Positions 25,877 through 34,777 of a DNA stretch of 35,050 nucleotides are shown here, piece after piece; position 1 is the first letter of the stretch, and the number at the start of each line of letters is the position of its first letter. Source of the stretch: Ilumatobacteraceae bacterium (GTDB lineage Bacteria > Actinomycetota > Acidimicrobiia > Acidimicrobiales > Ilumatobacteraceae); contig JANRCO010000027.1 of assembly GCA_030726975.1 (NCBI GenBank), positions 1 to 35,050 of the forward strand, given 5' to 3'. The position numbers and the translations under genes are program-made. The notes under the pieces were generated by a model. The model saw only the letters and a list, made by a program, of their open reading frames with translations. It was not told the DNA's origin and did not search any database.

Positions 25877-27314
25877 CGGCTACCGTTTTGCTGTGCAGAT
25901 GCGCTACAGCCTCGACAACTCGTGGAGACGCCCAAAAAAGGGAAACGTTCTTATTGCGGGATCACCTCTGCGCATTTTTCGCCTCAGCGCGGTCGGACAA
26001 TCTATTGCGGAATCACTTGAGCAAACGGGAGAGGCACCAAGTTCCGGACAACTGCTCGTTACTCGGCTCATTGATGCTGGTGCGCTACACCCACTGCCTT
26101 CATTAGAAAGCAATGCACCAACGCTCTCCGATATTTCTATTGTCATTCCACTTTTTGCACGCTCCGAGAATGACATCGTTCGTGTGCAGAATCTCATCAC
26201 TGAATTTTCTGCATTCCCACAGGTGGTAGTTGTTGACGATGCATCACCTATTGCATTTCCCGAGATGCCTAACACCAATATCACTGCGCACCGTCAAGAG
26301 GTAAACAATGGTCCAGGTGCAGCACGCAATGCTGGTCTCGCATATGTGTCTACTTCACATGTTGTGTTCATTGATGCCGACGTGCAGTGCACACATGAAG
26401 ATATTTGTGAACTTGCCAAATGGTGGAACTTGCCGCAACTTGCTGTGCTCGCACCTCGTGTTAAAAGTTTGAATTGGTTTCAAAATGGTGCAGTTGTTGC
26501 CGCCTATGAAGAAGTGCGCTCCCCTCTCGACATGGGTGCGCTTCCTGCCCGCGTGCGAGCTGGCACTCGCGTGGGCTACGTGCCTTCAGCATTGTTGATG
26601 TGCGATGTCGCGGCGCTTAGAGCGGTCGACGGCTTCGATGAGTCAATGCGCACAGGAGAAGACGTAGATCTCATTTGGCGCCTCGACGCAGCTGGCTACT
26701 CATGTCGTTATGAGCCTTCTATTGAAGTGCACCATCTCCCGCGCACCACCACCCAACAACTTGCTCAACAGCGCATGGGCTATGGCGAATCTGCGGCACT
26801 TCTTGCCACAAAACATCGTGGCGCACTTGCACCGCTGCGCGTGAGTGGCTGGAGCACCGGGGTGTGGGCTTCCATTGCGCTTGGTTTTCCCATTATTGGT
26901 GGAGTTGTTGCCGCCGGCACCGCCGTAGCGCTGCACCGTAAATTGCGCTTTCTTCCCGATGCCGAAAAAGAATCAGCTCGTCTCGCCACGCTCGGGCACC
27001 TTCATGCCGGCAAGCAAATTGCGAGTGCAGTAACACGCGTATGGTGGCCAATTGCACTGCTCTTAGCGTTGGTCTCCCGCCGTGCACGTTGGGCGTTGTG
27101 TCTTGCTGCTTTCGTGCCAGCACTTTCCGACTGGTGGACCACTCGCCCACACCTCGACCCTGTTCGTTACACGCTTTTACGTTGGGTCGATGACATGTCG
27201 TACGGGTTCGGTGTGTGGAAAGGCGTCGTGCGTGAAGGCAACTACGACCCACTTATTCCAGAGCTCTCCAGTTGGCCAACCAACATGCAGCAAAAATCTG
27301 CTACTGAGGTTTAG
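25821..27314 (+). CDS. mftF: mycofactocin biosynthesis glycosyltransferase MftF
   Basis: GYRFAVQMRYSLDNSWRRPKKGNVLIAGSPLRIFRLS, then GT2 domain SIVIPLFARSENDIVRVQNLI...VVVVDDASP...NNGPGAARNAGLAYVSTSHVVFIDADVQ. Exact start uncertain because of overlap with etfB. Confidence 0.9.
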   Translation: MTLLSTSLIASPSGDTSLNGYRFAVQMRYSLDNSWRRPKKGNVLIAGSPLRIFRLSAVGQSIAESLEQTGEAPSSGQLLVTRLIDAGALHPLPSLESNAPTLSDISIVIPLFARSENDIVRVQNLITEFSAFPQVVVVDDASPIAFPEMPNTNITAHRQEVNNGPGAARNAGLAYVSTSHVVFIDADVQCTHEDICELAKWWNLPQLAVLAPRVKSLNWFQNGAVVAAYEEVRSPLDMGALPARVRAGTRVGYVPSALLMCDVAALRAVDGFDESMRTGEDVDLIWRLDAAGYSCRYEPSIEVHHLPRTTTQQLAQQRMGYGESAALLATKHRGALAPLRVSGWSTGVWASIALGFPIIGGVVAAGTAVALHRKLRFLPDAEKESARLATLGHLHAGKQIASAVTRVWWPIALLLALVSRRARWALCLAAFVPALSDWWTTRPHLDPVRYTLLRWVDDMSYGFGVWKGVVREGNYDPLIPELSSWPTNMQQKSATEV

Positions 27315-27795
27315 CGGCAGAGCGCAGATGAATATTGCTGCACTCTTCACAAATATCTTCGGGAATCACTCCCAAGCGCATCAGCACACTGAACATCATG
27401 CAACCGAGACAAATAGCAAAAAAACTTTCTAACCCTGCGGCAACGATGAGAGCAGCAATGACTAGTTGTGCAGCGCCGAGGTTTCCGGTTGCCCACAACA
27501 GCGAGGCAACGCCACTAAAGAGCATCCCTATTCCTTGGGCAAATCGCTTGGGTGGCCCCGGAACAAATTTGTGATTGCCCTTCAACCGTGGTGTCACTAC
27601 TTGGGTAGCAATTCTTCCTAAAGGGCTCATGGTGGGCCCTGTGAGTACGCGCGCAACGAAACCGTAGGTCAGGGGAACAAGTACCCAACCACTTCCCGTG
27701 AGGAGAAAAAGGATGCTCATCGCAACGACCCCGCCAGCGACAATGCGTGCCGAGGTCTCATTGACGGGATGAGGGAAAGAAAAGAACGATTTCAC
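27301..27795 (-). CDS. DUF4395 domain membrane protein
   Basis: 164 aa, TM segments, GPTMSPLGRIATQVVTPRL, GPPKRFAQGIGMLFSGVASLLW, CLGCMMFSVLMRLGVIPEDICEEC. Confidence 0.82.
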   Translation of the reverse strand: MKSFFSFPHPVNETSARIVAGGVVAMSILFLLTGSGWVLVPLTYGFVARVLTGPTMSPLGRIATQVVTPRLKGNHKFVPGPPKRFAQGIGMLFSGVASLLWATGNLGAAQLVIAALIVAAGLESFFAICLGCMMFSVLMRLGVIPEDICEECSNIHLRSAAKPQ

Positions 27796-27802
27796 TCGCT
27801 TT

Positions 27803-27808
27803 ACGATA
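27803..27808 (-). promoter_or_regulatory. candidate -10 (TATCGT), 7 nt from DUF4395 GTG
   Basis: Minus strand TATCGT-AAAGCGA-GTG(27795). Confidence 0.4.
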
Positions 27809-27860
27809 TGGACAAATCATGAATAAAAGCGAAATGCCTCTACAACTACTACCGTAGGAA

Positions 27861-28826
27861 GTGATGTCTCTTCGGCTCACCGTCAACGAACACGCCTTTC
27901 GTACCCACGTCTCCCACGTCGTGGGCTCCACCCCTGGCCTCATCCCCGTTGTCAAAGGCAATGGCTATGGGCTCGGGCGGCCGTTTCTTGTGCGCTTGGT
28001 ATCTGAATTACTTGGTCCTGAACAAGCCGTTGCAGTGGGAACCGTTTTCGAAGCGCAAGATATTCCCGCCCCCACCCCTGTCTACATTCTCACCCCCATT
28101 GGCGAGTTCGACCAAGTAGATATTCCCTCAAATGCCATCCCCACTGTTGCCACAGAACGTGACCTCGCCGTTCTTCAGAGTAAGGGCTGGAAAAACCCTG
28201 TGGTGGTCAAACTTGCTTCCCCGATGCAGCGCTTTGGCGTGGCGTCGCACGATTTCCTTGCCCTCGTACAACACATCAGTGCAGTTGGCCTCACCATTCA
28301 CTCTTGCGCCTTGCATTTGCCACTTCACCAAAGCAACGAAGAAATCATTACTCAACTCAAAACATGGATACCGCTCATACCCACCTGCGTCACCCTTTCG
28401 TTGAGCCACGTCTCATCTACTCAACTTGTTGTCATCCGCGAAACATTTCCCACTACAGAATGTGAAGTACGGCTCGGCACTGCGCTGTGGCACGGAGATA
28501 AATCCTTTTTTTCTTTACACACTGAAGTTCTTGCTGTGCATCCAATTGAAAAAGGCAACACAGCGGGTTACCACAGCACCGCCGTACCTGCCGATGGCCA
28601 CATTGTTGTAGTGGCGGCCGGCACCGCCCACGGAGTATCACCATTAGAAAATGGGTTAAGCCCATTTCATTTCCAACAGCAGCGACTCACGTTGCTTGAA
28701 TCGCCGTATATGCATAGTGCTATGTGTTTCGTTCCCCTCGGTCAACCATGCCCAAAGATTGGCGGTGCGATCGATGTGCAACGGCCGCTGCACAGTGTTG
28801 CTCCCGACATCACACTGTGGGCATAA
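27861..28826 (+). CDS. alanine racemase-like PLP (fold III) protein
   Basis: PVVKGNGYGLGRPF (PLP-lysine motif), VGTVFEAQDI, VYILTPIG; C-terminal TAGYHSTAVP in place of the canonical GYGR(T)W-like motif. Confidence 0.75.
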   Translation: MMSLRLTVNEHAFRTHVSHVVGSTPGLIPVVKGNGYGLGRPFLVRLVSELLGPEQAVAVGTVFEAQDIPAPTPVYILTPIGEFDQVDIPSNAIPTVATERDLAVLQSKGWKNPVVVKLASPMQRFGVASHDFLALVQHISAVGLTIHSCALHLPLHQSNEEIITQLKTWIPLIPTCVTLSLSHVSSTQLVVIRETFPTTECEVRLGTALWHGDKSFFSLHTEVLAVHPIEKGNTAGYHSTAVPADGHIVVVAAGTAHGVSPLENGLSPFHFQQQRLTLLESPYMHSAMCFVPLGQPCPKIGGAIDVQRPLHSVAPDITLWA

Positions 28827-28832
28827 CTATTC

Positions 28833-29933
28833 ATGACTAATGCAGCGTTACCAACACGTAACGGCGTTGCTCGTTTTGCAGAGCTCGATATTGCTCGCAG
28901 CATCGCTCTGTTTGGCATCATTGTTTTGAATTACCACGGTTACCTCAACGGAGGTAACGCTACGGGCTCTGTTCAGACAACATGGTTTGCTCGACTCATG
29001 GATCCATGGAATGGTCTCCTTGTTCCTAGCCCAGTCATCTTTGTTGTTGTAGCTGGAATTGGCTGTGGTCTTCTCACGTCAACAAGTCAGCAGGTAAGCA
29101 ACACAGAACTGCGGTGGCTACTTATTCGGCGCGGAACATTTCTCTTCACCATCGGAACAATGTTTGAGTGGGTATGGAACGGCACCATTCTTCCGTATTA
29201 CGGAATTTATTTTATTTTGGCAGCTGGTGTGTTTCACCTCAAAACAAAACACATTGCAATGCTCGCTGGAGCCATCACTGTGGCCGCGGCACTTCTTTCC
29301 TTTTGGCGTTACCACCAAGAAATCAATGGACATTCAACTAGTTGGCTGCAACCATTTGAACCCAATACCCCTCGCAATTTTCTCTTTCGTTATTTCATTG
29401 ACTACACGCATCCGGTACTGCCATGGTTCGTATTTTTCTGCGTTGGGCTCATCATCGGAAAGTCTTATGCTGCCTTCCGTTTGAAGCGAAAAACCATACT
29501 TTTCGCCAGCATCCCAGCGCTTTTCTGTACATATCTCGCAAGTGGTCTTGCGCTTCATCACACTGATGGTTCGTGGCAACACGTTTTGAGTACAGACCCC
29601 TTTGAACGAGGCGTGCTTGCAACTGCTGGCGCTTGCACCAGTGCGGTTGTCATCGTGATACTCATTTCTTTCCTTGCCGACAAATACTCCACTTCGCCAC
29701 TTGCTCAACTACTCCAGCGCTCGGGTCAAATCACATTGACCTTGTACTTGTGTCATGGTTTTATATACAACGCAGTAGTGAACTGGTGGAACTGGATTCA
29801 ACCAGGTGGATTCACCACTGCATTTATCTTTTCCTGCGTGGTGTGGACACTTCTCATTGCCATTGGTGTTCGGTGGCAAACTTCAATTGGCAAAGGACCC
29901 GTTGAAGTGGTGTACCGCAAATTCGGCAACTGA
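28833..29933 (+). CDS. integral membrane protein, DUF418/DUF1624 (acyltransferase-like) family
   Basis: RFAELDIARSIALFGIIVLNYHGYLNGG, multiple TM segments, QRSGQITLTLYLCHGFIYN, GPVEVVYRKFGN at the C-terminus. Confidence 0.65.
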   Translation: MTNAALPTRNGVARFAELDIARSIALFGIIVLNYHGYLNGGNATGSVQTTWFARLMDPWNGLLVPSPVIFVVVAGIGCGLLTSTSQQVSNTELRWLLIRRGTFLFTIGTMFEWVWNGTILPYYGIYFILAAGVFHLKTKHIAMLAGAITVAAALLSFWRYHQEINGHSTSWLQPFEPNTPRNFLFRYFIDYTHPVLPWFVFFCVGLIIGKSYAAFRLKRKTILFASIPALFCTYLASGLALHHTDGSWQHVLSTDPFERGVLATAGACTSAVVIVILISFLADKYSTSPLAQLLQRSGQITLTLYLCHGFIYNAVVNWWNWIQPGGFTTAFIFSCVVWTLLIAIGVRWQTSIGKGPVEVVYRKFGN

Positions 29934-29941
29934 GAGTGCAG

Positions 29942-30829
29942 TTAAATTCTTGCCATGCGGTTCATACCGCGTAGTGCAAAAGCTGCTGCACCAATCAACG
30001 AACCATCGTCGCCTAAACGAGCAGGAACAATGCGTGCGCCGCTAGAAAATTCGAGTCTGCACAATTCATCAAGACTGTTTTGTGCGGCTTGAAAAAACGG
30101 AGCACCAAAACCGAGCGCCACACTTCCACCCACGACGGCGAGTGGCAGGTCGAGCAGGTTACATACCGATGCAATTCCGCGACCCACAAGACGCCCTGTG
30201 CGCTGAATAATTTCATACGTCGGCTGCGTAGGAGGCCTACCGGTAATGGCTTCAATTGCTGGGCCAGAAGTTTCTGCTTCCAAACACCCGCGTGCGCCAC
30301 ATACGCAACGACGACCGCTTGGCTCCACAATGACATGCCCGATGTGCCCGGCGTTACCCGATGCACCGTCAAGGAGGCGTCCGTTCAGCACAATGCCACC
30401 GCCAACACCAGTAGAAACCACCATTGCCAAGAAGTTGTCGTGCCCTTTTGCAGCACCTTTCCAACCCTCCCCAAGGGCAAGCGCTTTGGCATCGCCATCA
30501 GCAAATACTGGCAAGCCCGTCAGAGTGCGCAAATGAGGTACCAGTGGGAAATCACGCCAACAGGGAATATTGAGCGGAGATACCAACTCGGCATTCTCTG
30601 TCATTGGGCCAGCGCAACCCACACCAAGAGCTATTGGTTGTGCACCATGTTGCCCACGTGCTTTGGTGAGCATTGCATCAACGAGTTGCGCAACATCGTT
30701 AAAAAGATTTTCATCGCTTTGGTTACTACGAACTGCAATGCGACCTCTATCGATGACCGTTCCTTCACGAGTAACAAGCCCAGCTGCAATTTTCGTGCCA
30801 CCAATGTCGAGAGCGAGAAGGACGTCCAT
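29942..30829 (-). CDS. ROK family sugar kinase (glucokinase-like)
   Basis: LALDIGGTKIAAGLV, VSTGVGGGIVLNGRLLDGASGNAGHIGHVIVEPSGRRCVCGARGCLEAETSGPAI. Confidence 0.93.
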   Translation of the reverse strand: MDVLLALDIGGTKIAAGLVTREGTVIDRGRIAVRSNQSDENLFNDVAQLVDAMLTKARGQHGAQPIALGVGCAGPMTENAELVSPLNIPCWRDFPLVPHLRTLTGLPVFADGDAKALALGEGWKGAAKGHDNFLAMVVSTGVGGGIVLNGRLLDGASGNAGHIGHVIVEPSGRRCVCGARGCLEAETSGPAIEAITGRPPTQPTYEIIQRTGRLVGRGIASVCNLLDLPLAVVGGSVALGFGAPFFQAAQNSLDELCRLEFSSGARIVPARLGDDGSLIGAAAFALRGMNRMARI

Positions 30830-30895
30830 ACCGCTCTAGTGTCTATCGCACTGCAACATGAAAGTAAGTTTTTTCCGCGACTAATCTGTGACAAC

Positions 30896-31576
30896 ATGCT
30901 GTGCACAACACCACCACCTGGTTGGGAGACTGTTTTTGCCGTCGAGCAGTCTAAGAATTATTTGGGATCACTGAGTATTTTTATAGATGCTGAACGTGCA
31001 TCGCATGAGATCTATCCACCACATCATGAAATGTTTGCAGCCTTTTTTGCAACTCCATTGCACAACGTCAAAGTGGTCATCGTTGGGCAAGACCCGTATC
31101 ACCAACCTGGCCAAGCACATGGGTTGAGTTTTTCTGTCAACACAAATGTCGCACCACCACCCTCGTTACGCAATATTTTTACTGAGTTACTCAGCGACGT
31201 GAACGTCGATCGCAATCAACACCCAGCGAAAGGCAATCTCACGTCGTGGGCGAAGCAAGGTGTGTTGCTACTGAACACCACTTGTACTGTGCGTCGCGAT
31301 GAAGCTGGTTCTCACAGCGGCAAGGGATGGGAAAAATTCACCATCGCTGCTTTGCTCGCCGTTGCCCACACTCATGAACACGTCGTGTTTATTTTGTGGG
31401 GCAAACATGCTCAGGCATTAAGACCCCACCTCGAACTCACTGGCCATCACCACACATTTATTGAGTCGCCGCATCCCTCGCCATTGTCTGCATACCGTGG
31501 TTTTTTTGGCTCCCGCCCGTTTTCCTTGACAAATCAAGCACTTCAGCAGCACGGCCAGATGCCGATAACATGGTAG
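30896..31576 (+). CDS. ung: uracil-DNA glycosylase (family 1)
   Basis: VVIVGQDPYHQPGQAHGLSFSV and HPSPLSAYRGFFGSRPFSLTN. ATG 30896 chosen; the track ORF start at 30080 is a readthrough antisense to the ROK gene. Confidence 0.94.
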   Translation: MLCTTPPPGWETVFAVEQSKNYLGSLSIFIDAERASHEIYPPHHEMFAAFFATPLHNVKVVIVGQDPYHQPGQAHGLSFSVNTNVAPPPSLRNIFTELLSDVNVDRNQHPAKGNLTSWAKQGVLLLNTTCTVRRDEAGSHSGKGWEKFTIAALLAVAHTHEHVVFILWGKHAQALRPHLELTGHHHTFIESPHPSPLSAYRGFFGSRPFSLTNQALQQHGQMPITW

Positions 31577-31618
31577 ATCAGATAGTAGTCACTGGTTATA
31601 GCAGCGAGAGGGGGGTCC

Positions 31619-32026
31619 ATGGGTTCAGTACGTCGACATGCCATTCTCAATGCCTCCGCAGCACTTGTCTGGGAATTCATTGGCCGCCCAGGTGCCCTGC
31701 ACGAATGGTTCCCCATTACCGCTACTCGCATTGAAGGCGATAAGAGATGGATCACCTTGCCCACTGGCATTGTCTTTGAAGAAGACATCTTGTTGGTCGA
31801 TCACGACCTGCGCCGGTTCCAATACGCAATTACCAATAACCCTCTCATCACTAGCCACCTGGGCACCTACGACGTCATTGAACTGACGCCAACTACTTGC
31901 ATCGTTGTCTACAGCACCAATGTGGAACCAGAAGTATTTGCACTTGCTATTGGTGCAGCAGCTGGCGAAGGAATGCGTTTTCTGGAAAAGAAATACGGCA
32001 TTCCAAAGAATGAAGGAACTCGCTAA
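31619..32026 (+). CDS. SRPBCC (polyketide cyclase/START-like) family protein
   Basis: 135 aa with RHAILNASAALVWEFIGRPGALHEWFPIT...; SD gagaggggg upstream of ATG. Confidence 0.78.
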   Translation: MGSVRRHAILNASAALVWEFIGRPGALHEWFPITATRIEGDKRWITLPTGIVFEEDILLVDHDLRRFQYAITNNPLITSHLGTYDVIELTPTTCIVVYSTNVEPEVFALAIGAAAGEGMRFLEKKYGIPKNEGTR

Positions 32027-33600
32027 TGGCACGTCGCATCTTGTTCATCACCACCGACCAACAGCGTTTCGATGCACTCGGTTGTAATGGCGGAGTTATT
32101 GCACGCACGCCTGTGGTTGACTCATTTGCAAAAGAAGGCATTCGCTACAACCGCGCACTTCCTTCGAACGTTGTGTGTATGCCATCACGTAGTTCCATGA
32201 TCACGGGGCAACACGTTTCCACTCACGGCGTATGGATGAATGGCGTCACTCTGCCTGTCGACGCACCAAGCATTGCAGCCGACCTGTGGCGCAAGGGCTA
32301 CCGCACTTCACTCATTGGCAAGGCGCATTTCGAACCATTCCTCGACCCCTTTGCGCTCTTCACAGAAAACACCATTGCCACTCAAGGCGTGGAAACTGTG
32401 ATGCATAAAAATGCCGACGGAACTGAAGAACCTCACCGCGGTTTTGAACACCTCGAGTTTGCGACACACAATGCCATGGGTCCTTTGCATTACGCCCAAT
32501 GGATACGAGCAAATTTCCCTGAGGGCGCCGACATGCTCTACCCCGTCATCAACCGCAAACTGCAGGTGAATGAAATGGGCGGTGGCGATACTGGTGCACC
32601 GCAGGTGAAACATAACCCCATGCCTCTTGAGTGGTATCACACGAGCTGGGTAGCCGACCGAGCAATGAACTGGCTCTCTGCTCAAAATGATGAAGACGAC
32701 ATGTTTTGCTGGGTGAGTTTTCCCGACCCCCATCATGCATGGGACCCACCCATGTCGGAACTGCACCGCGTGAATTGGCGTGACCTCGACCTACCAGCCG
32801 GATACATCAGCGACCCTGCAGAACGTGAACGCATTTTGAGCACGAAGCCCGCGCAATGGCTTGCGTGGTACAACGGTGAATTTGTTTCGAACTTTGAAGC
32901 ACCCGCCCAATGGGTACCCAATACTCTCACTGCCGACCAAGTGCGTGAAGTGAACGCAATGGTACATATTGAAAACGAACTCATCGACGAAGCAATTGGC
33001 CGCATTGTTGGTCTCTTCAAAGAGCGCGGCTGGTGGGACGACACCGACGTTATTTTCACCACCGACCACGGCGAATTCCAGGGCGACTTCGGGCTTCTTT
33101 TCAAAGGCCCGTACCACGTCGACTCACTCATGCGACTTCCACTCATTTGGCGTCCCGCACCTTCACGTGTTGGAACCACTACTCCAACTGTGGTGAATAC
33201 TCCTGTGAGTTTGGTATCGCTCGCTGCAACTTTTGCTCACATTGCTGGCCTGCCTCAACCTGCCTACGTTGAAGCCGCGCGACTTCCACTGAACGATGCA
33301 GAAGCAGTGGAGCTGAAACACGAGCGTGTACTCACCGAGTGGGACAGCGTTTTGTTTGGCAAAATTGTTTCACTACGTACCATTACCCGTGGCACTTGGG
33401 TATGCACCGCAACATTGCCAGGCTCGTTGCACGATGGCACCGACGGTGAGCTCTACAACCTCGACAACGATCCGCTTCAGCATCACAACTTGTGGCACAA
33501 CAGCGAACATCGCGCCATGCGCGACGACCTTCTTGCCGACATGTGGGACCATTTACCCGAACGAAAAGGTGTTCGGCGAGAATGCGATGCCCCGGTTTAA
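32026..33600 (+). CDS. type I sulfatase family protein
   Basis: ILFITTDQQRFDALGCNG, formylglycine motif CMPSRSSMITGQ, FTTDHGEFQGDFGLLFKGPYHVDSLMRLPLIW. Confidence 0.93.
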   Translation: MARRILFITTDQQRFDALGCNGGVIARTPVVDSFAKEGIRYNRALPSNVVCMPSRSSMITGQHVSTHGVWMNGVTLPVDAPSIAADLWRKGYRTSLIGKAHFEPFLDPFALFTENTIATQGVETVMHKNADGTEEPHRGFEHLEFATHNAMGPLHYAQWIRANFPEGADMLYPVINRKLQVNEMGGGDTGAPQVKHNPMPLEWYHTSWVADRAMNWLSAQNDEDDMFCWVSFPDPHHAWDPPMSELHRVNWRDLDLPAGYISDPAERERILSTKPAQWLAWYNGEFVSNFEAPAQWVPNTLTADQVREVNAMVHIENELIDEAIGRIVGLFKERGWWDDTDVIFTTDHGEFQGDFGLLFKGPYHVDSLMRLPLIWRPAPSRVGTTTPTVVNTPVSLVSLAATFAHIAGLPQPAYVEAARLPLNDAEAVELKHERVLTEWDSVLFGKIVSLRTITRGTWVCTATLPGSLHDGTDGELYNLDNDPLQHHNLWHNSEHRAMRDDLLADMWDHLPERKGVRRECDAPV

Positions 33601-33606
33601 CGCTCG

Positions 33607-34494
33607 TTAAAGCGCTTTCACCCATTTCATTGCGTTGTCGAGCATCGCAATTTGTGCATCTACTTTGTTGACTGGGGTCATGTCGCCGGTCAACATGCGG
33701 TTAGCCATTGTGCTGAGCGACAGCCATGTGGTGCCCGATGCTTTCCATGCTGCCACCTCAGGCGATAACGCTTCTTCTCCGCGTTGTAAGTGCAGGACCG
33801 CATCGGTGGGGAAACTTGCCGCGTCGCGGCTCTGCAACGCAAGTTCCTCGCGCAAAATTGCCAGTGCATTTTGGATGCGTTCGCCAGTGTTACCAAAAAT
33901 ATAGCCATCGCCCATGCGCGCAGCGCGGCGAACAGATGCTTCTGCACTTCCACCAAACCAAACGGGTATTTGACGATTAGGCAAGGGAACAATTCCACCT
34001 CTGTCGACACGGTGATATTTGCCAGAGAAATCGTTCACGGGTGATGTCCACAACTGGCGCATTAGTTCCACTTGTTCTTCCATCCGTTTTGCACGGTTGC
34101 GAAATTCAGTATTCAACGCTTCGTATTCGACGTAGTTCCACCCGGTGCCCACACCGAGCACCAAACGTCCACCGCTCAACAGGTCGAGGTCGGCTGCTTG
34201 CTTGGCTACTAATACCGCTTGTCGCTGAGGAAGAATCAGTACGCCAGTGACAAGCTCAATGTCGGTGGTGATTGCTGCGATGTAGCTAAACAGCACCAAC
34301 GGTTCATGGAACTCATCTTTTTCCGTGTACGGCCCCCACAACTTGGGTTCACGATCGGCATGCACCGCACCAACAACATGGTCATAAGCAACAATGCGCT
34401 CAAAACCAAGGTCTTCTACTGCGGCTACCCATGCTCTGATGGCTCCAGGATCTTTGCCCATTTCAGTGGTGGGGAATACTGCTCCGTAACGCAT
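33607..34494 (-). CDS. LLM class (F420-dependent type) flavin oxidoreductase
   Basis: MRYGAVFPTTEMGKDPGAIRAWVAAVEDLGFERIVAYDHV..., LDLLSGGRLVLGVGTGWNYVEYEAL, PVWFGGSAEASVRRAARMGDGYI. Confidence 0.9.
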   Translation of the reverse strand: MRYGAVFPTTEMGKDPGAIRAWVAAVEDLGFERIVAYDHVVGAVHADREPKLWGPYTEKDEFHEPLVLFSYIAAITTDIELVTGVLILPQRQAVLVAKQAADLDLLSGGRLVLGVGTGWNYVEYEALNTEFRNRAKRMEEQVELMRQLWTSPVNDFSGKYHRVDRGGIVPLPNRQIPVWFGGSAEASVRRAARMGDGYIFGNTGERIQNALAILREELALQSRDAASFPTDAVLHLQRGEEALSPEVAAWKASGTTWLSLSTMANRMLTGDMTPVNKVDAQIAMLDNAMKWVKAL

Positions 34495-34500
34495 GCATTT

Positions 34501-34506
34501 ACTGTA
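34501..34506 (-). promoter_or_regulatory. candidate -10 (TACAGT), 6 nt from LLM oxidoreductase ATG
   Basis: Minus strand TACAGT-AAATGC-ATG(34494). Confidence 0.45.
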
Positions 34507-34777
34507 CGCCTTCTGATAGGACTAGGCGATGGCGCAGAAGACCCCCTTCGACAACACGTACTACAAACGTTTCTATGGAAAGGTGGGCGTGCATAATGCC
34601 GAGAAAATTGCCCACCTCGCCCAGGGCATACATTCGCTGTGTGCCTGGTGGGGTCTTCCCATTCGCAGTGGTATCGCAAAGAACTCGCACCGTACTTTGT
34701 TCAAGTAGGCGCTGGGTTGTGGCAATCACGTCAGAGCAATATTGCGATGTACGAATGAGAAGCGTGTCGCTGAGAAA

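Noticed and set aside
30080-30895. 498-aa ORF 30080-31576 (+) as a single long protein
   Set aside because: The first about 270 residues are antisense to the ROK kinase and have low-complexity, non-protein-like composition; only the C-terminal part from ATG 30896 is uracil-DNA glycosylase.
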